Shown here piece after piece: positions 5,354-9,679 of a DNA stretch of 9,679 nucleotides (position 1 is its first letter; each line of letters begins with the position of its first letter). The stretch lies in NCBI GenBank assembly GCA_031269205.1, contig JAISZM010000136.1:1-9679 (forward strand). The letters are read 5' to 3'. This DNA comes from Eubacteriales Family XIII. Incertae Sedis bacterium (GTDB lineage Bacteria > Bacillota > Clostridia > Peptostreptococcales > Anaerovoracaceae). Both the position numbers and the translations under genes were made by a program. Below the pieces are notes generated by a model. The model ran no database searches. It saw only the letters and a list, made by a program, of their open reading frames with translations, and was not told the origin of the DNA.

Positions 5354-6535
5354 TTACCGCTTGACGACGAGGGCCGTTCCCTGGCCTCCGCCAATGCAGA
5401 GCGTCGCGAGGCCGTATATTGAGTTCCTGCGCTTCATCTCGTAGAGCAGTGTGACGAAGATACGGCAGCCCGACGCGCCGATGGGATGGCCTATCGCTAT
5501 GGCTCCGCCGTTCACATTCGTCTTGGCCGGGTCGAGGCCGAGGTCGCCCACGACGGCTACGGATTGCGCCGCGAAGGCCTCGTTCGCTTCAACGAGATCG
5601 AGGTCGGTCACGGTCAGGCCCGCTTTGTCGAGAGCCTTCCGCGAGGCCGGCACGGGTCCGATGCCCATGATCTCGGGGGCGACGCCCGCTGACGCGTAGG
5701 ACACGACTGTGGCAAGCGGGGTGATCCCGATCTCGTCGGCCTTCTCTTTCGACATGACGACGACCGCAGCCGCGCTGTCGTTGATGCCCGATGAGTTGGC
5801 CGCCGTGACCACGCCGTCCTTCTTGAACGCAGGCTTCAGTTTGGCGAGGCCTTCGGCCGTGACGCCAGCGCGCGGGAACTCGTCCGTATCGAATACGATG
5901 GGATCGCCTTTGCGCTGCGGAACTTCGACGGCTACGATCTCGTCCTTGAACTTGCCTTCCTTGATTGCGGCCTCTGCCCTCTGCTGCGAGGTGGCTGCGA
6001 ATTCGTCAAGCTGCTCGCGCGTGAGCTTCCACTGTTCGACGATGTTCTCGGCCGTGATGCCCATATGATAATGGTTGAACACGTCGGTTAGGCCGTCGTG
6101 TACCATCATATCTATCAGCGAGGTGTCGCCCATGCGCGCGCCCCAGCGGACTTTCGGCGCAAAGTACGGCGCCTGACTCATGTTCTCCGTACCACCGGCG
6201 ACGATGATGTCGGCGTCGCCTGCCTTGATTATCTGCGCCGCGAGGCTGATCGTGCGGAGTCCCGAGCCGCAAACCTTGTTCAGCGTCATTGACGGAACCT
6301 CTTTTGGTACGCCCGCCGCCATTGCGGACTGTCGCGCCACGTTCTGGCCGAGTCCGCCTTGCAGCACGTTGCCGAAGACGACTTCGTCGACCGCAGCCGG
6401 ATCCACCCCCGATCTGTCGAGAGCTTCCTTGATGACAATTCCTCCGAGCTGCGCAGCCGAAGTGTCCTTCAACGTACCGCCATAAGAGCCTACTGCGGTT
6501 CTCACTGCACTTGCTATCACTACTTCTCTTGCCAT
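5354..6535 (-). CDS. thlA: Acetyl-CoA C-acetyltransferase (biosynthetic thiolase)
   Basis: Condenses two acetyl-CoA to acetoacetyl-CoA, the entry to butyrate/butanol-type fermentation or, in reverse, acetoacetyl-CoA cleavage. It is a cytoplasmic enzyme, usually a homotetramer. The 393-residue product matches the usual length and begins with the typical REVVIASAVRTAVGSYGG. The catalytic residues are all visible: C89 in NKVCGSG (acyl-enzyme nucleophile), H350 in GHPIGASG and C380 in CIGGGQG. HMGITAEN, AGGTENMS and NEAFAAQS are further family blocks. It closely resembles clostridial ThlA as I remember that sequence. The ATG at 6535 has a strong AAGGAGG 5 nt upstream. A promoter and a palindrome lie before it, so it starts its own transcript, possibly shared with the peptidase-like gene. 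No crt, hbd or bcd genes adjoin it, so its pathway cannot be fixed from the context. Confidence 0.97.
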   Translation of the reverse strand: MAREVVIASAVRTAVGSYGGTLKDTSAAQLGGIVIKEALDRSGVDPAAVDEVVFGNVLQGGLGQNVARQSAMAAGVPKEVPSMTLNKVCGSGLRTISLAAQIIKAGDADIIVAGGTENMSQAPYFAPKVRWGARMGDTSLIDMMVHDGLTDVFNHYHMGITAENIVEQWKLTREQLDEFAATSQQRAEAAIKEGKFKDEIVAVEVPQRKGDPIVFDTDEFPRAGVTAEGLAKLKPAFKKDGVVTAANSSGINDSAAAVVVMSKEKADEIGITPLATVVSYASAGVAPEIMGIGPVPASRKALDKAGLTVTDLDLVEANEAFAAQSVAVVGDLGLDPAKTNVNGGAIAIGHPIGASGCRIFVTLLYEMKRRNSIYGLATLCIGGGQGTALVVKR

Positions 6536-6594
6536 GATTTCCTCCTTAACAAACTTTTCCCGCTGCCTTCTCTCTATACTGCCTATCTTACGCC

Positions 6595-6623
6595 ATTATA
6601 CATCATTATAGAAAATCTATAAA
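6595..6623 (-). promoter_or_regulatory. Promoter of thlA
   Basis: On the minus strand, TTTATA (6623-6618) and TATAAT (6600-6595) are 17 bp apart, with a perfect -10 and a weak -35. The transcript would start near 6588, giving a leader of about 52 nt. A second TATAAT at 6610-6605 has no good -35 at normal spacing (TTGATC is only 14 bp away). The region upstream to about 6720 is A+T-rich and could help as an UP-like element. Confidence 0.6.
6606..6622. promoter_or_regulatory. Perfect 7-3-7 inverted repeat in the thlA promoter (operator-like)
   Basis: TTATAGA and TCTATAA are exact inverted repeats around AAA. The element covers most of the -35 hexamer and the adjoining spacer of the predicted thlA promoter, so a bound dimer would exclude RNA polymerase. 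The repeat is certain. A regulator is inferred, and I do not recognise the motif. Confidence 0.5.
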
Positions 6624-6798
6624 CGATCAAGCGGTTCGAGGCGCGTACCTGAGAATGATAAATTTTTCACAATCTTATTAAATCAGAAAATTCACTCAAT
6701 GTAAAGGGGTATAAGAGAGGAGAAGACAGTTTTTGCGTCTTAGTCGCTTTTTCGAGCGGAACAGGGAGGCGCGTAGCAGATGGAGACGGCGAGGTGTC

Positions 6799-7896
6799 TC
6801 ACCACCCGTACACTTGTTTGAAGGTTTCGAGCGATTGGGTCGACGAGATGCGGACTCGCGGCAGGCACAGGGGATCCATGCCGGGATAGACTTTGCCGCC
6901 GGATACGCCGAAGGCCATGCGGACTCCGGCCGCCTCGCAAACATCGGCCGTTTCGTCGTCGTAATAGCCGAACGGATAGGCCAGGGCGTCCGAAGTCCCG
7001 AGGATGGCGGAAGCGCTCGTCAGGTCGGCTACGGCTTCATCAAAGGGCAGTAACTGTATCAGTCCCTTGCCACCGTTACCGTCGTGCATGTCCCATGTAT
7101 GCGATTGCAGACTGACGTATTCGGAACTGTATTCCCAGACTTTTTCCTCGGTTATCTCGCTTGCGATGATGAAGCCCGTGCCGCGGACTTCGTTCTTTTC
7201 CAATATCGGCGCGGCGTATTTGTAGAATGATTTTGCGCCGTCGTCGATGGTGACGACTATGCTCTTGTCCGGCAGGTCTATCTCACCGAGGACGTAAGCG
7301 TACACCTCATCCCACGTCGGGAAGTACCAACCGTCTTCTTTCAGAAAAACCATCTCGTCTTCAAACTGAGAGGCTTCCATCCAGTTGTTCAGAAGTCTCG
7401 TCGGTCGTTTGTCGCCCGCGGTCGTGTCGTAGAACCAGTGATACATGAGGACGGGGAGACCCTTGACGGATTGATCGACGTCGAACGATCTCTTGTACCA
7501 TCTCGCGTAGAGCGTATCGCCATCGTCTATATCCGCGGCGTGAGTTTTGGAAACGAGATCGCCGCCCGTGCGCTCCGTGTACCATCCTTCGAATTCGTAT
7601 CCGTCCTTCTCGGCTTCGGGCAGATCCCGGTATCCGCCTTCCGCGTTCGGCCATATTTGTAAAGTCGTCACGGAGGCGTCGCCGGCGTAAAACGTCACTT
7701 CGACGCTCTTCGGGGCTTCGTTTATTTCCTCCGTTTCTTTGTCGGGTAACGCTTCCGTCGCAAAGGTGTGGGAGGCGACGTCTCCCGCGGGAGGAACGGG
7801 TGTCAGGACGCTGTATATCTCTCCCGCGATAAAAAGCGCCGCGATGAATACGGCGGGTATGACAAATATTCTTTTGCGGGCGCGATATTTTCTCAT
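6799..7896 (-). CDS. Membrane-anchored polysaccharide deacetylase (NodB/PgaB-like) with InlB B-repeat
   Basis: Predicted extracytoplasmic CE4-type deacetylase that removes N-acetyl groups from a surface or wall glycan. It has 365 residues. A basic N-terminus (RKYRARKR) and a hydrophobic segment at about 10-31 form a signal anchor without an evident lipobox. Residues of about 65-134 are an InlB B-repeat (Listeria-Bacteroides repeat, Flg_new), marked by YEFEGWYT at 100-107 and LYARWY at 129-134. The catalytic domain follows: LMYHW at 150-154, TIDDG at 216-220 (base D218, metal ligand D219), SHTWDMH at 265-271 (H266, H271) and AYPFG at 306-310. The metal histidines are five residues apart, as I recall for PgaB (H184/H189), not the four of classical NodB, which suggests a PgaB/IcaB-like branch. 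The ATG at 7896 has only a weak AGG upstream. It lies 57 bp after the MORN gene, probably in the same operon. The substrate is not determined. Confidence 0.9.
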   Translation of the reverse strand: MRKYRARKRIFVIPAVFIAALFIAGEIYSVLTPVPPAGDVASHTFATEALPDKETEEINEAPKSVEVTFYAGDASVTTLQIWPNAEGGYRDLPEAEKDGYEFEGWYTERTGGDLVSKTHAADIDDGDTLYARWYKRSFDVDQSVKGLPVLMYHWFYDTTAGDKRPTRLLNNWMEASQFEDEMVFLKEDGWYFPTWDEVYAYVLGEIDLPDKSIVVTIDDGAKSFYKYAAPILEKNEVRGTGFIIASEITEEKVWEYSSEYVSLQSHTWDMHDGNGGKGLIQLLPFDEAVADLTSASAILGTSDALAYPFGYYDDETADVCEAAGVRMAFGVSGGKVYPGMDPLCLPRVRISSTQSLETFKQVYGW

Positions 7897-7953
7897 AAGC
7901 CTACTGCCATATTACCATTAAGAGATGCCGCTGATTGTTACAGTTGTGTTTCA

Positions 7954-8274
7954 TCACTGCGATTGGTAGGACTCGGTCGGGTGGCCTTCCTTGAACTCCC
8001 CTTTGTACACCAGGCCATTCGCTGTGCGGTAGACGCCATGGCCTTGCCACCTGCCGTCCTTCAGTCTCCCTTCGTAGACCGACCCGTCGCTGTAGTCTAT
8101 CCTCACTTCGCCGATCCATTGCCCGCGCAGGATGTCGCCTCTGTAGATATCGCCGTGACCATTGTCCCAGACGACTCGGCTCGGCGCCGCTATGACGCCG
8201 AGAGCGAACAGGGCCGCGCACACGGTCAAGGCGACGACCACGATCCACCATACCCGGCTCAAGCCCCTATACAT
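7954..8274 (-). CDS. Small membrane protein with MORN repeats
   Basis: A 106-residue protein with one N-terminal membrane segment (about 9-30, WWIVVVALTVCAALFALGVI) and a tail built of MORN repeats. Two full 21-residue units start at Y44 (YRGDILRGQW) and Y67 (YEGRLKDGRWQGHGVY), followed by a partial unit at Y90 (YKGEFKEGHP). MORN repeats form extended beta-hairpin surfaces used in membrane or protein contacts. The tail orientation is not certain from charges; an outside location would fit the envelope cluster. Its ATG overlaps the end of the acyltransferase gene by 8 bp, with AAGGGGG upstream, so translation is likely coupled. It ends in a double stop (TGATGA). No enzymatic residues are evident; a scaffold or accessory role for its neighbours is inference. 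Confidence 0.8.
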   Translation of the reverse strand: MYRGLSRVWWIVVVALTVCAALFALGVIAAPSRVVWDNGHGDIYRGDILRGQWIGEVRIDYSDGSVYEGRLKDGRWQGHGVYRTANGLVYKGEFKEGHPTESYQSQ

Positions 8275-9679
8275 CGGACGCCCCCTTCGGTCTCGCGCTG
8301 GCGGGATCTGCGCCAGCGGGATCCGCGTCGGAAAGACCCGTGTCGGGGGAGTCCTCCGTGCGCAGTAAGCCCTCGTCGAAAGCCTCGTTGATGTCCATTG
8401 AGTCGAGCGTCATAGCGCCGTACTTCAGGTCGGCTTCGATGCTCGTTATGAACGGCGCGGTCACGGCGGCGTTGATCGAGAACACGCCGAGGACGACGGC
8501 GGCGCAGAAGTACGCCACCACGCTGCCGCGAAGGCGCGGTAGACGCGTCTGCGGCGCGCTGCTCCCACGCGCCGAGCGGGTTGCCGCGTCGCGTATTTCC
8601 GGTCGTCCCGCATCCCACGCCCCGCGCACGCGGAAGCGCTGCTCCACGTATCGGTAGGAGAGTTCCGCGGCCGCGAACGTCGCGGGTATGGCGCACACCG
8701 CTCCCACTGTCGCCGCGTGCTGTTGCGATACGCCAACGGCGGTCACGAGATGCTGCGCCAGTATCATGAACGGCCAATGAAAGAGATAGATGCTGTACGA
8801 TCTGAGCCCGATATAGTTCGTCAGTTTCCATTCCGCGCGATCAGTCAGGCCCTGCCACGCTCCGGCCAACAGTATGACGGCGCCCGCGATGAGCGAAACG
8901 GTCGCTATGCCCCACGCGTAAACGCGTCTGTCCTCAAATGAGAATTCAAACGAGAGCCACGCCATGAAAATTATTCCCGCTATTATGGCCGCGAGCGATA
9001 TCGGTTTGAAGAATCTGAGCTTGGCCATTTTCTTGACGACATTGGCCGGGGCGAAGCCTCCTATCGCCGCGAACGCCGAACCTGCCATGAGCGGAAAGAA
9101 GTGCGAGGGCGTGGACATATAGGCGGCCGACGGATCCTCTGCCGCCGCCGCGGAGCGAGCCATCAACGCGGCGGACGCCACGAACACGGCGACCGCACAG
9201 ACGAAGACAGCGGCACGGCGGCCGAACGGCTGACGCGCGATGAGCGCAATGCACGCGACGCACGCGCCCCATATTAAGTAGAACTGCATTTCGACGGAAA
9301 GCGTCCACGTGTGTATGAACAGGTGCGGGAGCAGCTGCGCCTCGTACGATTGCCCCGTCAGTATCTCGTAATAATTCGTCGTCCATGAAAGCGCGGCGGC
9401 CGACTGTCTCGCGACATCGACGCGGAAATCCGGCGATATGAGCAGGGACAGGGGGAGGCAGGTGAGCAACATGGCGCAGATGGCGGGGAAGAGTCTTCGC
9501 CAACGTCTGCGGTAAAAAGCGAGCAGGTCTACGCGCTGGCCGGATTCGGATTCCCTTATAAGCAGCGAGGTGATGAGGTAACCCGATACGACGAAAAAAA
9601 TATCGACGCCGATAAAGCCTCCGGGTAAAAATGCCGGGAAGAAATGATAGACGAGCACGAGCAACACGCCGAGCGCGCG
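8267..9679 (-). CDS. OafA/YrhL-type membrane acyltransferase (acyltransferase 3), 5' end outside window, short acidic tail
   Basis: Integral membrane O-acyltransferase that moves acyl groups, usually acetyl, across the membrane onto a surface glycan or peptidoglycan. 470 residues are visible. The frame stays open to the window edge and begins RALGVLLVLVYHFFP, the conserved first helix with the catalytic His (visible residue 12). The GTG at 9667 is therefore internal, and about 10-20 residues are missing. GGFIGVDIFFVVSGYLIT and RRRWRRLFPA are further family signatures, followed by many hydrophobic helices. After the last helix (about 388-405, AYFCAAVVLGVFSIN), where OatA/YrhL-type members carry a large extracellular SGNH esterase-like domain, only about 60 residues remain, acidic and ending in low-complexity DADPAGADPASARPKG. 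The SGNH domain is therefore absent, either lost or supplied elsewhere. It overlaps the MORN gene by 8 bp. Confidence 0.92.
   Translation of the reverse strand, partial: RALGVLLVLVYHFFPAFLPGGFIGVDIFFVVSGYLITSLLIRESESGQRVDLLAFYRRRWRRLFPAICAMLLTCLPLSLLISPDFRVDVARQSAAALSWTTNYYEILTGQSYEAQLLPHLFIHTWTLSVEMQFYLIWGACVACIALIARQPFGRRAAVFVCAVAVFVASAALMARSAAAAEDPSAAYMSTPSHFFPLMAGSAFAAIGGFAPANVVKKMAKLRFFKPISLAAIIAGIIFMAWLSFEFSFEDRRVYAWGIATVSLIAGAVILLAGAWQGLTDRAEWKLTNYIGLRSYSIYLFHWPFMILAQHLVTAVGVSQQHAATVGAVCAIPATFAAAELSYRYVEQRFRVRGAWDAGRPEIRDAATRSARGSSAPQTRLPRLRGSVVAYFCAAVVLGVFSINAAVTAPFITSIEADLKYGAMTLDSMDINEAFDEGLLRTEDSPDTGLSDADPAGADPASARPKGASDV

Noticed and set aside
6724..6742. AAGAC/GTCTT inverted repeat downstream of the deacetylase gene
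   Set aside because: The stem is only 5 bp with a 9-nt loop, followed on the minus strand by a mixed C/T tract rather than a T-run. This is too weak to call a terminator.
8259..8831. 190-codon minus-strand frame overlapping the acyltransferase
   Set aside because: It is a different frame of the same strand within a gene with clear signatures; arginine-rich and without motifs, so a shadow.
9665..9667. GTG at 9667 as the acyltransferase start
   Set aside because: The frame continues upstream as RALG, part of the conserved first helix before the catalytic His, so the true start lies beyond the window.

Overview
The window comes from a bacterial chromosome of fairly high G+C content (mid-50s percent by eye). 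It holds nine genes, tightly packed and mostly on the minus strand. The content (a clostridial-type biosynthetic thiolase, a compact malic enzyme, a double-CDGSH iron-sulfur protein, an InlB-type repeat on an exported deacetylase, and clear Shine-Dalgarno sites) suggests an anaerobic, probably gut-associated Firmicute/Clostridia-like organism. This assignment is inference, as no rRNA or other phylogenetic marker is present. A true glutaminyl-tRNA synthetase is also informative, because most Gram-positive bacteria make Gln-tRNA with GatCAB instead.

Layout, left to right. (1) Positions 1-2993, all minus strand: a CDGSH iron-sulfur protein, then glnS, then a malic enzyme cut by the left edge. 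glnS and the malic enzyme gene are one base apart. A 125-bp gap before glnS holds a perfect 16-bp palindrome and a small hairpin with a T-run. (2) Positions 3188-4580, plus strand: the only rightward gene, a DUF234-type AAA ATPase. It has a near-consensus promoter, a tandem repeat of a 12-bp dyad in its leader, and a short open frame that ends in an ATGA overlap with its start codon. (3) Positions 4637-6623, minus strand: thlA (acetyl-CoA acetyltransferase) with its own promoter and a perfect 7-3-7 palindrome, followed by a small cytoplasmic C39/papain-like cysteine peptidase-like protein. (4) Positions 6799-9679, minus strand: an envelope cluster made of an OafA/YrhL-type membrane acyltransferase (5' end outside the window), an overlapping small MORN-repeat membrane protein, and a membrane-anchored polysaccharide deacetylase with an InlB B-repeat.

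Functional reading. The envelope cluster combines O-acylation and N-deacetylation of a surface glycan, with a small membrane partner of unknown role. thlA and the malic enzyme point to acetyl-CoA and C4-acid metabolism. The ATPase locus looks like an independently regulated accessory gene. I found no tRNA, rRNA, CRISPR array, insertion sequence or prophage. No gene-free stretch exceeds 300 bases. The two longest gaps (2994-3269 and 6536-6798) hold the promoters described below. Nothing here can be firmly called a new system. The best leads are the ATPase leader, the operator-like palindromes and the envelope cluster.
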